A stretch of DNA of 64,000 nucleotides from Bacteroidetes bacterium B1(2017) (GTDB lineage: Bacteria; Bacteroidota; Bacteroidia; UKL13-3), in NCBI GenBank assembly GCA_002256395.1, contig NKJG01000002.1, forward strand, positions 62,001 to 126,000, given 5' to 3'. This document shows positions 9,684 through 18,649 of the stretch, in pieces; the first letter of the stretch is position 1; every line of letters starts with the position of its first letter. A program made the position numbers and the translations under genes. Below the pieces are notes generated by a model. The model worked only from the letters and a program-made list of their open reading frames with translations, ran no database searches and had not been told where the DNA came from.

Positions 9684-10844
9684 ATGAGTGAAAATACAGA
9701 AAAGAAAGTCTTAGTATCGGGTTGCTTTGATATGCTGCACAGCGGCCATATTGCCTTTATAAAAAGTGCAGCCAAATATGGTAAGGTATATGTTTGCCTT
9801 GGTTCAGACCAAACCATTTACAACCTAAAAAAACGCTACCCAATTAATAGTGAACAAGAACGCAAATATGTTTTAGAGGCGCTTAAAGAAGTACACGAAG
9901 TTTGCATAAGTGCAGGCAGTGGCTATTTAGATTTTTTGCCCGAACTAGAGCGCATTCAACCACACGTATTCGTGGTAAATGAAGATGGTTTTAGTAAGGA
10001 AAAGGAACTTCTTTGTGAAGAAAAGCAAATAGAATTAGTGGTGCTTAAGCGTGAGCCCCATGGCACTTTGCCTGCGCGCTCAACCACAGATTTAAGGAAG
10101 ATAAATCGAATTCCGTATCGCATTGATTTAGCAGGTGGTTGGCTCGATCAACCTTTTGTTTCAATACATGCCCCAGGAGCTGTAATAACCATAAGTATAG
10201 AGCCCGAAACCGAATTTAATGAGCGAAGTGGGATGGCAAGTAGCACGCGCAATGTGGCTACCCAATTATGGCAAAACCAATTACCCGAAGGCAATGAGGA
10301 ACAAATAGCTAAGATGCTTTTTGCTTTTGAAAACCCTCCTGGTAAAACAGAAATTGCAGGTTCACAAGATTCTATTGGAATTGTTTTTGCCGGCTTGGCC
10401 AAAAGCCATTATTCAGGCGGATATTGGCCTAGCTCTATCGAGCGAAATTTGGAAGAAGAGGTATTACAGTTTTTAGAATCAAATTTGTATTTGGTAAGTC
10501 TTGGTCCACGCCAAGAGGGCTATGATGTATTAGTAAATACTCAAATTTCAAAAGCTAGAGCTATTGCCTTAGCCGAAGCTGCCGAAAATTGTTGGCAAGC
10601 TATTCTAAGTAAAGATTGTCGGGCATTAGGTTCGGCCCTTACGCATTCCTTTCATGCGCAAATTGCTATGTTTCCCAATATGGTGGATGAAACTATTTTA
10701 GCAAAAATTGCGGAGTATAAAAATAGTGCCTTGGGTTGGAAAGTTAGTGGAGCTGGTGGCGGTGGGTATCTAATTTTGGTATCGGATGAACCTATTGAAG
10801 GCGCCCAACAAATTACCATTAGAAGGAGGAGCACATGGCTTTAA
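9684..10844 (+). CDS. cytidylyltransferase-like / GHMP sugar kinase fusion
   Basis: The 386-residue protein has two joined domains. Residues 1-135 form a HIGH-type nucleotidyltransferase: GCFDMLHSGH at 13-22 and a C-terminal ARSTTDL motif like the ISTTDL signature of cytidylyltransferases. Residues 140-386 form a GHMP kinase: IPYRIDLAGGWLD substrate loop, a weak SGMASST ATP loop, and KVSGAGGGGYLI as motif 3. It opens an operon with a fucose permease and a mutarotase, so a two-step route from L-fucose to fucose-1-phosphate and then NDP-fucose is plausible. Bacteroides Fkp does this with a different nucleotidyltransferase fold. A heptose-type substrate is the main alternative. The 3' end overlaps the next gene by 10 bases. 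Confidence 0.8.
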   Translation: MSENTEKKVLVSGCFDMLHSGHIAFIKSAAKYGKVYVCLGSDQTIYNLKKRYPINSEQERKYVLEALKEVHEVCISAGSGYLDFLPELERIQPHVFVVNEDGFSKEKELLCEEKQIELVVLKREPHGTLPARSTTDLRKINRIPYRIDLAGGWLDQPFVSIHAPGAVITISIEPETEFNERSGMASSTRNVATQLWQNQLPEGNEEQIAKMLFAFENPPGKTEIAGSQDSIGIVFAGLAKSHYSGGYWPSSIERNLEEEVLQFLESNLYLVSLGPRQEGYDVLVNTQISKARAIALAEAAENCWQAILSKDCRALGSALTHSFHAQIAMFPNMVDETILAKIAEYKNSALGWKVSGAGGGGYLILVSDEPIEGAQQITIRRRSTWL

Positions 10845-12073
10845 GTTCTACAGAAACTAAGTGGTCGTTTTATGCGGTGGTGAGCTTGTTTTTTCTTTGG
10901 GCATTAGCTCATAATTTAAATCCTATTCTTATTCCTCATCTTAAAAAAGCTTGCCAGTTAAGTGATATGCAATCGGCCCTTGTTGATTCTTGTTTTTACA
11001 TAGCCTATTTCTTTATGGCTCTGCCAGCAGGCTTTGTTATTCAAAAATGGGGTTATCAAAAAACGATCGTTGGGGGCTTAGTATTATTTGCCATCGGTGC
11101 CTTGTTGTTTTACCCTGCGGCGGAATTGCTTTCGTATGGGTTTTTCTTAGGGGCTTTGTTTATAGTTGCCTCTGGCTTAACCTTTTTAGAAACCGCTGCC
11201 AACCCATATGTAAGTGTTCTGGGCGATCCTTGCACTGCTACTAAACGCTTAAATTTTGCACAAAGCTTCAATGGATTAGGTGCCACTTTAGCTGCCATGT
11301 TTGGTAGCAAGTTTATTTTATCGGGCAAAGTAATTACGGCAGAAAGCACGCAAGGCATGAGCGAGATAGATTTGCAAACGCTCCTACATCAAGAAGCAGC
11401 TTCGGTTCAAATGCCGTATGTGTTTATTTCGGCTTTAGTATTTTTGGTAGTGCTTGTTTTCTTACGACTTCCCTTACCCGATATTCGCACCCAAGAAAAT
11501 AGTACTGGCTTTTCATTATCCCGCTTATTATCCTACCCGCATTTACGAAAAGCTTTAGTGGCTCAGTTCTTTTATGTGGGAGCACAAGTGGGTATAGGCA
11601 GTTTTTTTATTCGTTATGTATTACATCAAACGAGCATTACCGATAAGGAAGCCGCTGTGTATTTGTCTATTGCTTTGTTCTTATTTATGAGTGGGCGTTT
11701 TGTAGGCAGTTGGTTAATGAACTACATAGCCGCAAACAAGCTGCTACTAATTTATTGCTTGGCAAACCTAGGGCTACTAACTTATGTGATTCTTGGCAGT
11801 GGAATGGGCGCGGTGTATGCTTTAATGGCGACCCAATTTTTTATGTCTATTATGTTTCCAACTATCTTTTCAAATGGCATCCAAAACCTAGGCAATGATG
11901 CACGCTTTGCTTCTTCCTTATTGGTTATGACAATAGTTGGTGGAGCATTTTTGCCGATCCTAATGGGTGCCATTTCTGATAAGTTTGGTATAGCCATTGC
12001 CTTTAGTGTTCCATTTAGTTGCTTTGTGTTAATTGCCATCTTTCAACAAGATAAACCTGCTCAAACCACATAG
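10835..12073 (+). CDS. fucP: L-fucose:proton symporter, FucP-type MFS permease
   Basis: The 412-residue integral membrane protein has about 12 helices. It carries FucP-family signatures: FFLWALAHNLNPILIPHLKKA, QSALVDSCFYIAYFFMALPAGF, GLTFLETAANPYVSVLG and RLNFAQSFNGLGA. FucP imports L-fucose with a proton across the inner membrane. Related permeases take other sugars, but the fucosidase opposite and the mutarotase behind it support fucose. Its ATG lies inside the end of the previous gene and is preceded by AGGAGG, a Shine-Dalgarno sequence rare in this phylum that supports this start. Confidence 0.85.
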   Translation: MALSSTETKWSFYAVVSLFFLWALAHNLNPILIPHLKKACQLSDMQSALVDSCFYIAYFFMALPAGFVIQKWGYQKTIVGGLVLFAIGALLFYPAAELLSYGFFLGALFIVASGLTFLETAANPYVSVLGDPCTATKRLNFAQSFNGLGATLAAMFGSKFILSGKVITAESTQGMSEIDLQTLLHQEAASVQMPYVFISALVFLVVLVFLRLPLPDIRTQENSTGFSLSRLLSYPHLRKALVAQFFYVGAQVGIGSFFIRYVLHQTSITDKEAAVYLSIALFLFMSGRFVGSWLMNYIAANKLLLIYCLANLGLLTYVILGSGMGAVYALMATQFFMSIMFPTIFSNGIQNLGNDARFASSLLVMTIVGGAFLPILMGAISDKFGIAIAFSVPFSCFVLIAIFQQDKPAQTT

Positions 12074-12075
12074 CA

Positions 12076-12405
12076 ATGAATACCTATTACTTAGCCTTAG
12101 ACCTTAAAAATGATGCCGAACTTATAGCCGAATACGAGGCCTATCACAAGGCTGTTTGGCCCGAGGTGTTGGAGCAAATAAAGGCAACAGGCATTCTATC
12201 CTGTGATATCTACAGAGTGCATAATCGCTTAGTAATGGTACTTGTTACTGAACCTACATTTAGCTTTTCTGCCAAGGCTCATGCCGATGCAAACCATGCC
12301 AAGGTGCAAGAATGGGAAACTCTTATGTGGAACTATCAGCAAGCCATCCCGGGTTCAGGCCCTACTGAAAAATGGCAATTGATGGAGAAGATTTTTAGTT
12401 TGTAA
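12076..12405 (+). CDS. L-rhamnose mutarotase-family protein (probable L-fucose mutarotase)
   Basis: The 109-residue protein matches the RhaM/DUF718 mutarotase family in length and pattern: YYLALDLKND at the N-terminus, YEAYHKAVWPEV with the catalytic His, CDIYRVHNRLVMVL, and W..LM......PG. These enzymes interconvert alpha and beta anomers of 6-deoxysugars. It follows the fucose permease after 2 bases, so L-fucose is the likely substrate. Its last codons overlap the end of the convergent antitoxin gene by 11 bases. Confidence 0.85.
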   Translation: MNTYYLALDLKNDAELIAEYEAYHKAVWPEVLEQIKATGILSCDIYRVHNRLVMVLVTEPTFSFSAKAHADANHAKVQEWETLMWNYQQAIPGSGPTEKWQLMEKIFSL

Positions 12406-13396
12406 GATCAAACGCATATTTATAGCTGATAATGCTTTTGTCTTTTTCGTTTTGCTTCCAAGCTTCTTCTAAATGACTTTTTAAAATAATTTCATTGGTA
12501 CTTGTTTCTTTAAAAATGCTAGCTACTTTTTCTAATGTTTCCAACTCTTTTCTCGTGAATAAGAAAGCATTAAATGGTCTTTCTTCTCTTGCTCTAAATT
12601 GTTCACCAGTATATCCTTGTTGAAATTCGGTAGTAAAAATATCTATTGTATTTGTGTTGGCTAAGTATTCAAAAATGCTTTGGAAATTAGTAGGTACGGG
12701 CCCCATATTTATGGCTTTGTAGCGCACTCCACTTATTGAAAAACAACTTTGTTTAAACATCAAAAAATCTGCATAGAACAAGAGTTTATTCATCTTAGTT
12801 TTAAAAGGTGAAAGTTTTTCTGAAAAGTATACCACCATTTCGCTAAACTTTTCAAGGTTTGGATTTCTGTACCCAGAGTAAATATCCGCCAAATGCTTTC
12901 CCAATAGGTATTCTTTAAAATTTAGTTCGAATAAATTTTTATTTTTTTCATCAGCAATTAACTGGGCCCTATCAATATATTTGGCCTTGGTTTTATCATC
13001 TATCGTGGCACATAACTGAATCATTTCCATAAAAACCTTTGGGTCATCTACCATTTGTATAAGTTTAGCGTTTGCTACACTAGGCATTTCACCAGCTTCA
13101 TATTGGCGGTAACTATTTATTCCCAATCCTAATATTTCCGACATTTTAACTGCCGACACGCTATACTTTTCTCTAATTCTACTAATTTCATCAGGAAACG
13201 GAATATGATACTTATCGCGGTATTGATTATAAATCTGATTTAAATTTACCTCATCTAATTCTGTGGTAGTAAATTGTTCTTCACTATCCTCGCATTTGTA
13301 AAAATGGAAAACAATTTCAATTGTTTCCTTTCTAAAATCCATCGACCGGCGTTCTTTGGTCAATTTCATTTCTTTACCTGTAATTGGACTTTTCAT
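12395..13396 (-). CDS. SocA (Panacea)-domain antitoxin with HTH
   Basis: The 333-residue protein has three parts. Residues 1-60 are an MqsA/YgiT-like N-terminal region (MKSPITGKEMKL ... FHFYKCED) that keeps only one Cys, so zinc binding is doubtful. Residues ~65-115 are an XRE-like HTH (SAVKMSEILGLGINSYRQYEAGEMPS). Residues ~185-320 are a SocA/DUF4065 domain (KMNKLLFYADFLMFK...SISGVRYKAINMGPVP). Panacea-domain proteins are antitoxins paired with many unrelated toxins. The toxin-like gene lies 6 bases upstream in the same operon. The HTH probably autorepresses the pair. Confidence 0.8.
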   Translation of the reverse strand: MKSPITGKEMKLTKERRSMDFRKETIEIVFHFYKCEDSEEQFTTTELDEVNLNQIYNQYRDKYHIPFPDEISRIREKYSVSAVKMSEILGLGINSYRQYEAGEMPSVANAKLIQMVDDPKVFMEMIQLCATIDDKTKAKYIDRAQLIADEKNKNLFELNFKEYLLGKHLADIYSGYRNPNLEKFSEMVVYFSEKLSPFKTKMNKLLFYADFLMFKQSCFSISGVRYKAINMGPVPTNFQSIFEYLANTNTIDIFTTEFQQGYTGEQFRAREERPFNAFLFTRKELETLEKVASIFKETSTNEIILKSHLEEAWKQNEKDKSIISYKYAFDLTN

Positions 13397-13402
13397 GTTA
13401 TT

Positions 13403-13750
13403 TTATTTTAAAGGATAGTTCATTTTGTATTGAGCCAAATGAAACGAAATACAAATAACACTGCTGCCAAATGCACCCATTGTTATTTTAATATATACTT
13501 CCTGTTTCTTAACCATTTTTCCAAATACCCACATATCGGCACCTCCGTATAGTTTTTCCTCCATGGGCCCCTCACTATAATCAAAAACTTCTAGTGTTTC
13601 CAAAATCGCCTTACGTTCAATTGGCCTAAGTTCTAATTCAATTAAAGCCTGTGAGTTTTTGCCTCTTTCATCCCTAAAAAGCACATCCCAAAATTTCATT
13701 TTTTCCTTGAAACTTTTTAGAAAACTACTTACATCACCTTCCGTGCTCAT
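13403..13750 (-). CDS. putative MqsR-like toxin
   Basis: This 115-residue protein is the first gene of the pair with the SocA-domain antitoxin. The sequence FLKSFKEKMKFWDVLFRDERGKN, YGGADMWVFGK, VYIKITMG and CISFHLA resembles the small proteins placed in the MqsR-type mRNA-interferase group in Bacteroidota. I recall this grouping and have not computed it. The RelE/MqsR-like fold would cleave mRNA. The toxin-before-antitoxin order fits MqsRA-type modules. A different toxin fold is possible. Confidence 0.6.
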   Translation of the reverse strand: MSTEGDVSSFLKSFKEKMKFWDVLFRDERGKNSQALIELELRPIERKAILETLEVFDYSEGPMEEKLYGGADMWVFGKMVKKQEVYIKITMGAFGSSVICISFHLAQYKMNYPLK

Positions 13751-13957
13751 ACAGTTATTTAGTGATACAAAGGAAAATCATATAATTTTAAAAAGCAACT
13801 TTAAAATTGATAAATTGGCATTTATCGGACAAGACACAATTATAAAGTGTTGTTATGTTTTGTCAAAAGAAGCTGTTATAGTTAATTTATAGGCATTACT
13901 TTTGATAAGGTTTTAATTTTCCGACTACCTCTTAATAGAGGCTTTTCTTTCATCCTA

Positions 13958-14740
13958 TTATTGACCAATTGAGTTTGAAAGCATCTCCAAAAAAGGTAAT
14001 GCTTTTAGATAATCTAAAGTTGGGTATTCTAAACCTAAAAGGCGAATGTTTTTGTAATAGGTTTGATGGTGTTGGTAATAATGTTTTTCGCTTTGAATAA
14101 ACCAGGCCTTATCTCCTAATTTTTGTGCAAGAAACCATTTTTCAATTAACCTAGCGCTTCTTCCATTGCCATCATTCCAAGGATGTATCTTTACAAATAC
14201 CAAATGAATCATAGAAGCAAAATAAAACACCTCCTGGATACTTAATTCTTCCTCAAGAAGGATTTCTATATCTTCAAACAGTTTTTCTAGTTCACCTTTC
14301 ACTTCAAATGGACTTACAGCTACATATTCTATTTTTCCATCGGGCGTAGTTACATACATGTTTTGAGTTCTAATTTTACCTTGTTGGTGCATGGCTACTA
14401 GGTGTTTACTTAGTAATTTATGAACTTCTTCTATGTTTTCTTTATTAAGAGTATTGGTTTTAGCAAACGTGTAGGCAGAATACAAATAATCGATTTTTTT
14501 TGTATAGTCGGGTAAAAACTCAATACCAAATTTCTTGTGCTTTATATAAGAATCCAATTCTATGTCTTCACCCTCTATTTTACTAGAATATACAGACGAT
14601 ACAGAAGTGTAAAAACTAAATGTATCGCTCGAAAGTTCTGCCTCTTTTAACTTATCAAATTCTATCTGCAAGTCGTTTCTTACAAGCAATTCAAATTGCT
14701 CTAATAATGCACTTGATAGTATGGTAAGTTTCTGTTTCAT
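13958..14740 (-). CDS. Fic family protein (AMP-transferase-like) with N-terminal inhibitory motif
   Basis: The Fic core motif HPWNDGNGRSARLIEKW keeps the catalytic His, the metal Asp, GNGR and the final Arg, with Trp in place of the usual Phe. Upstream, SSKIEG fits the (S/T)xxxE(G/N) inhibitory helix of class II Fic enzymes, so the protein is probably self-inhibited. Fic proteins usually AMPylate target proteins. The reading frame extends 17 codons further upstream, but a TATATTTG promoter box at 14751-14758 lies inside that extension, so I take the ATG at 14740 (MKQKLTI). It is a single gene with no obvious antitoxin partner. Confidence 0.87.
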   Translation of the reverse strand: MKQKLTILSSALLEQFELLVRNDLQIEFDKLKEAELSSDTFSFYTSVSSVYSSKIEGEDIELDSYIKHKKFGIEFLPDYTKKIDYLYSAYTFAKTNTLNKENIEEVHKLLSKHLVAMHQQGKIRTQNMYVTTPDGKIEYVAVSPFEVKGELEKLFEDIEILLEEELSIQEVFYFASMIHLVFVKIHPWNDGNGRSARLIEKWFLAQKLGDKAWFIQSEKHYYQHHQTYYKNIRLLGLEYPTLDYLKALPFLEMLSNSIGQ

Positions 14741-14750
14741 TGAATTAGCA

Positions 14751-14758
14751 CAAATATA
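14751..14758 (-). promoter_or_regulatory. -7 box upstream of the Fic gene
   Basis: Read on the minus strand the site is TATATTTG, matching TAnnTTTG, ending 11 bases before the chosen ATG. It argues for the shorter protein start. I see no clear -33 element. Confidence 0.4.
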
Positions 14759-14859
14759 TATTTTTGAAGGGGAAATTGAAGGATTTTGCAATAAACCAGT
14801 GATTGTAGACAGACTCTTCTAGCGTTAAATTTTGGTCCTAAATTTTAGTTAGTTGGCAA

Positions 14860-15573
14860 TTATCCCAAACTAGAATTGCTCGTATTTTTCTTAAATTCTT
14901 CAATTATCCTGCTTTTTACTTCCTGATTCGTGTGAAATTTTATTTTCTCCGAACCGCAGAATTCACAAGACCATACCGTGGATTTGAAGGGTCTTTTTAG
15001 TTGGTACTTATTTTTTATTTTTGGCGTATTCAGCTTCTTGCATCGCTCACAGTAACATTTGTTTCGTTCCTCCACGGGAATTTTTAATTCCTCCATTTTT
15101 AAAAAATTCTTCAGCTCATCTAAAATATAATCTTCAGAATTTTCAATGGCTAATTCCTTATTGAATTTAACTAAACTGTCGTAGGTCAAATAATCTATGT
15201 ACTCATCAATTTCATAAAATGCACTGTACCTTGGGTCATACTTGCTAGCCCTAACAATTTCTCCCAATTGGCTAATGGCATATTTAAGACTAACTTCATT
15301 TCTAATTGCTTTATTGGCAATCATCAGAGCATATTTTTCAATTAACACCTCTTCGTTTTTTTCTATAATCAGGTTTAAATCAACTACACATTTCCAGAAA
15401 TAATTTTCTCGCTCTTCCGTGGTATTGTAATCCAATCCTGCTAATACATAAAGGTTTTCGCATTCATTGCCTAACTCCAATACCTTCACAGCCCAATCAA
15501 CAAGTTTTTTACTGTCGAATTGAGACAATGCTCTTTCGGCTAAAATTTCGAGGGTTAGGTCTTCTAGTTTCAT
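14860..15573 (-). CDS. hypothetical protein with C-terminal zinc-ribbon-like motifs
   Basis: This 237-residue, mostly helical protein is not one I recognise. Near the C-terminus it has CYCERCKKLNTPKIKN and, about 25 residues later, WSCEFCGSEKIKF. This gives two CxxC pairs that could form one zinc ribbon. The body (TLEILAERALSQFDSKKLVDWAVKVLELG) has repeated helical stretches with many acidic and Leu/Ile residues, perhaps TPR-like. There is no signal peptide, so it is cytoplasmic. It stands alone between the Fic gene and a broken T9SS gene. Confidence 0.65.
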   Translation of the reverse strand: MKLEDLTLEILAERALSQFDSKKLVDWAVKVLELGNECENLYVLAGLDYNTTEERENYFWKCVVDLNLIIEKNEEVLIEKYALMIANKAIRNEVSLKYAISQLGEIVRASKYDPRYSAFYEIDEYIDYLTYDSLVKFNKELAIENSEDYILDELKNFLKMEELKIPVEERNKCYCERCKKLNTPKIKNKYQLKRPFKSTVWSCEFCGSEKIKFHTNQEVKSRIIEEFKKNTSNSSLG

Positions 15574-15621
15574 TTGTTATTCCTAGTGAATTTGCCTTTA
15601 GTTTTTGACGAAGGTAGGAGT

Positions 15622-16819
15622 TTATTTTTTTAACAATTTGTAGGTATAATACCCATTATCAGCCTTTATGGTTATGAAGTATATACCTGGGTCTAGGTCC
15701 CTAGATATTGGTAAGGAAGTTGGTTGATTTTCCTTTAAATCTATAGTATTCCATTGTTGAATTTCTTTTCCAGTAATGCTCGTTAAAAATAATGTTTGTA
15801 TTACCAATAGTTTGCCTGCTTGTAAGTTGTATGTTGTTTTCTATTGGGTTATTAATTTCAAACAATTTTCCTTGCATAAGTTCATTTATAGAGGAAGCAG
15901 CGCTTACCGTTTTTCTCACCAAAACCACATTATCTAAAATTAAATTACTACTCCAAATAAAGCTTGCATTGCTCCAAGCGCTTGTGGCAAAATTGGTATA
16001 CGCAGCTTGGTTGGTAACTTGCGCTGCGGTGTATAAATAGGCATTTGGCCAGGCCGCATCGTTATAATTTTTGCTGAACCAATCGCTAGGCATATCGTAA
16101 TGAATACCATAACAGGTGGCATTGCAAGTAGGAGAGGTGCTGGCTGTGGTGGTAGAATGTGTTCCGTCTGAGAGCTCTTTTACGGTGTTCAAATCTTGAA
16201 TAGGGGCTATATAAAATGTTTGAGCTTTCCAGCTAGCATCTGTTTTGGTTCCATCGCTAAACTGTGCTATAAAACCACCATCGCCTGGGTGGTATAAACT
16301 TGTTGCATTTTGTATTTCTGAACCTACTCCCAAGTTTTCTTCCCAATCAACCAACTTCACAGCAATGGTATAGGGTTTTGCTACCTTAAATTTTACCACC
16401 GACGAATTAAAAGGCGTAAAAGGAACGGCATCCACCCCAATTAAAATGCCATTGATATACAATTCAAAATAATTATCAGCAAAAATATAGCCTGTAATAA
16501 CTTCTCCTTGTTCATCAATAACCGTGGTTGGAACTGCGCTTAAGTCGGCAGTAGCCAGCGAGCTTGGTGTTATGTTATTACAGGTATTATGCAAATCAGA
16601 TAGTTTAGTACCTGATACAAAATTATTCTCTGCAGGTACTATCCACGTTTTGTTATCGCTTGAAATAATAGTGCCAATTGGGGTTACATGGTTACTTGAA
16701 CACGCTGGCATTAAATTGGCCGTGGTAGTGGTTCCAATGCCTTGGGTAACAGAACCAGATGTTTGCCCAAAACATAATTTGCATACGAATAGGCTAATAA
16801 TTAACGAAACATTTTTCAT
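15622..16819 (-). pseudogene. frameshifted secreted protein with T9SS type A sorting domain
   Basis: The upstream frame (15701-16819) has a signal peptide (MKNVSLIISLFVCKLCFGQ) and a secreted beta-rich body (YFELYINGILIGVDAVPF, DWFSKNYNDAAWPNAYLY). It runs to INNPIENNIQLTSRQTIGNTNII and then leaves frame. The type A tail continues in another frame (SITGKEIQQWNTIDLKEN ... LDPGIYFITIKADNGYYTYKLLKK, ending at 15622). Removing one base from the A5 run at 15785-15789 (T5 on the coding strand) joins the frames as NIILTSITGK. Either this is a real loss of the sorting signal or a sequencing error in a homopolymer. The function of the body is unknown. Confidence 0.75.
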
Positions 16820-16892
16820 TTACTTTATGGTTAATTTGGCAATATCCAAGTTTTTATAACTTTCCCTTTCTCCTTCCCACAATACTAACCTA

Positions 16893-17402
16893 TCACCTTA
16901 ACAATTCAATAACTGTATTTTTAAATAATACCCATTTCCTATTGTGATCACAAACTTCAATGTTTCTGTCTTTTGTAATTATGTTGTAGCAATTTGGCCC
17001 ATTTGAAATAGTTTTATATTTATTGGTCTCAATCGATTTATTAAATTTAGAAAAACCATCTAGGTAGTTTTGGATAATTTTCTTTTGTTTTGCAGTTAAT
17101 GGTTTTGAAACCTCAAGCATTTCAATTTGCTCATGGTTAGCATACCTTGGACAATGTATAGAATCTTTTTTATAGGTAAACCATAAAGCACTGTCTTTTC
17201 TATATACATAAATAGATTCGAAATGACCTCCCCATTCCCCGCAGTCGCTAAAATAACCCAGTAAAGTTAAACTATCTCCATCTTGAATATCATTTAAGTA
17301 ATTTGAATGTTTGTTGCTTACTTGCCCAAAGGAGCAAAGTCCCGTAATCATAAAAAGAAAGAACAATAAAATACTTTTTCTTATACCTGAAAATGCTGCC
17401 AT
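16893..17402 (-). CDS. hypothetical exported protein
   Basis: This 169-residue protein has an N-terminal hydrophobic signal (KSILLFFLFMITGLCSFGQ, cleaved before VSNKHS). The mature part is short and mixed alpha/beta with four Cys (DCGEWGGHFE, HCPRY, NCYNI, EVCDH), so disulfides are possible. No family is recognised. It starts 11 bases after the stop of the LRR lipoprotein gene and may share its transcript. Location is the periplasm or outside. Confidence 0.65.
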   Translation of the reverse strand: MAAFSGIRKSILLFFLFMITGLCSFGQVSNKHSNYLNDIQDGDSLTLLGYFSDCGEWGGHFESIYVYRKDSALWFTYKKDSIHCPRYANHEQIEMLEVSKPLTAKQKKIIQNYLDGFSKFNKSIETNKYKTISNGPNCYNIITKDRNIEVCDHNRKWVLFKNTVIELLR

Positions 17403-17413
17403 TTCTTTTAATT

Positions 17414-18592
17414 TTACTCGTTAATATAGCTTGAATTTATTCGCCATCCTTTTTGTTTTGCCAATCTCGGTTTACAATTTTTTGTGCCTACGTTACCAGC
17501 AATGAATATGTGCTTAAATTCTTTTTCAATGATTTTGTTATGTAAACTAGTAAAGATATTATTTAATGCAATAGCAGTAAATTTATTCCTCGCAATACTC
17601 AAAATTACAAGTTCTTCATTCTTACTTATATCTAAACTAGTTAATTGATTATTGTCGCAATCAATTACTGAAAGCCAAAAGTTTTTGCTCACGTCTAGGG
17701 CATTTAATTTATTTGATCCGCACCTCAATGATCGCAAGTTTCTGTTACTTGTTAATTCTATAAAAGTCAACAAGTTTTTACTGCACCACAACTCTTTCAA
17801 ATCGCTTAACTTTTTTATATCAAGAGCCTTTAACTGATTTCCTCCACAACCTAACTCTATTAGTTTGTTCGTTTTGCTCACATCCAATTGTGTTAAGTTG
17901 TTGTTGTTGCAAAACAATTCTTTTAGTTCAACAGAGTTTTCAATTTCCAATGATGTTAATTGGTTGTCGCTACATTCTAATTTTTTCAGTTTTTTATTCC
18001 TGCTAAGATCCAACTTTACTAAGCTATTATCAGAGCAATATAAATTTGCCAACTCTTCGCAATTGCTAACATTTAAAACAGTCAAGCGATTATTGATACA
18101 AAACAAATCGTCTACTAATGTATTATTACTTAGGTCTAAAGTTATTAGTTGATTTGCCTGACAGGTTAATCTCTTAAGCGCTTTGTTTTTGCTTAAATCC
18201 AATGACTTTAATTCATTCCAAGCACAAATCAATGTTTCTAAAGCCTTATTTTCACTAACATCCATTTTTGTTAGTTTACAATACGAACAATCTAAAAAGG
18301 TCATGGTATCACCCGTAATGCTTATGATATGACTAGTTGTGTCGGTGTAGGTATGTTTGTGATGCGACCTATTAGGAATTAACTTTATCGTGTCTTTGAG
18401 TGAGCCATCTCCCCAGTCAATAAGTGCATTCCCCTTACCTTCTAATGAAATACGAATATCGTCTCCAACTACTATGGCTACCAGCGTCATAGTAGATTTC
18501 TTTTGTTCATCGCTTTGCTTATCTTTTTGCGAAGAATTACATCCCGCAAATGCTGTTACACCAATTATTAGTATACATATAAAATGCCTCAT
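17414..18592 (-). CDS. leucine-rich-repeat lipoprotein
   Basis: Translation from this ATG gives MRHFICILIIGVTAFAGC, a good lipoprotein signal. The frame also opens 13 codons earlier with TTG, which would spoil the signal peptide. After a beta-rich segment (IRISLEGKGNALIDWGDGS) come about 11 repeats of ~21 residues with the pattern L..L.C..N.L..LD(V/L)S.N..L. These are bacterial internalin-like or BspA-like LRRs, with unusually regular Cys in the third strand position. Such proteins bind other proteins or surfaces. The ligand is unknown. It is probably anchored in a membrane facing outward. Confidence 0.85.
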   Translation of the reverse strand: MRHFICILIIGVTAFAGCNSSQKDKQSDEQKKSTMTLVAIVVGDDIRISLEGKGNALIDWGDGSLKDTIKLIPNRSHHKHTYTDTTSHIISITGDTMTFLDCSYCKLTKMDVSENKALETLICAWNELKSLDLSKNKALKRLTCQANQLITLDLSNNTLVDDLFCINNRLTVLNVSNCEELANLYCSDNSLVKLDLSRNKKLKKLECSDNQLTSLEIENSVELKELFCNNNNLTQLDVSKTNKLIELGCGGNQLKALDIKKLSDLKELWCSKNLLTFIELTSNRNLRSLRCGSNKLNALDVSKNFWLSVIDCDNNQLTSLDISKNEELVILSIARNKFTAIALNNIFTSLHNKIIEKEFKHIFIAGNVGTKNCKPRLAKQKGWRINSSYINE

Positions 18593-18649
18593 TTTTCTTA
18601 TAATTATTGCTCCTAATGAATTAAAAGTCAATTAATTTTCTTCGCCAGT

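Noticed and set aside
13659..13892. 77-codon plus-strand frame opposite the toxin gene
   Set aside because: It overlaps the toxin on the other strand and has no family resemblance or promoter.
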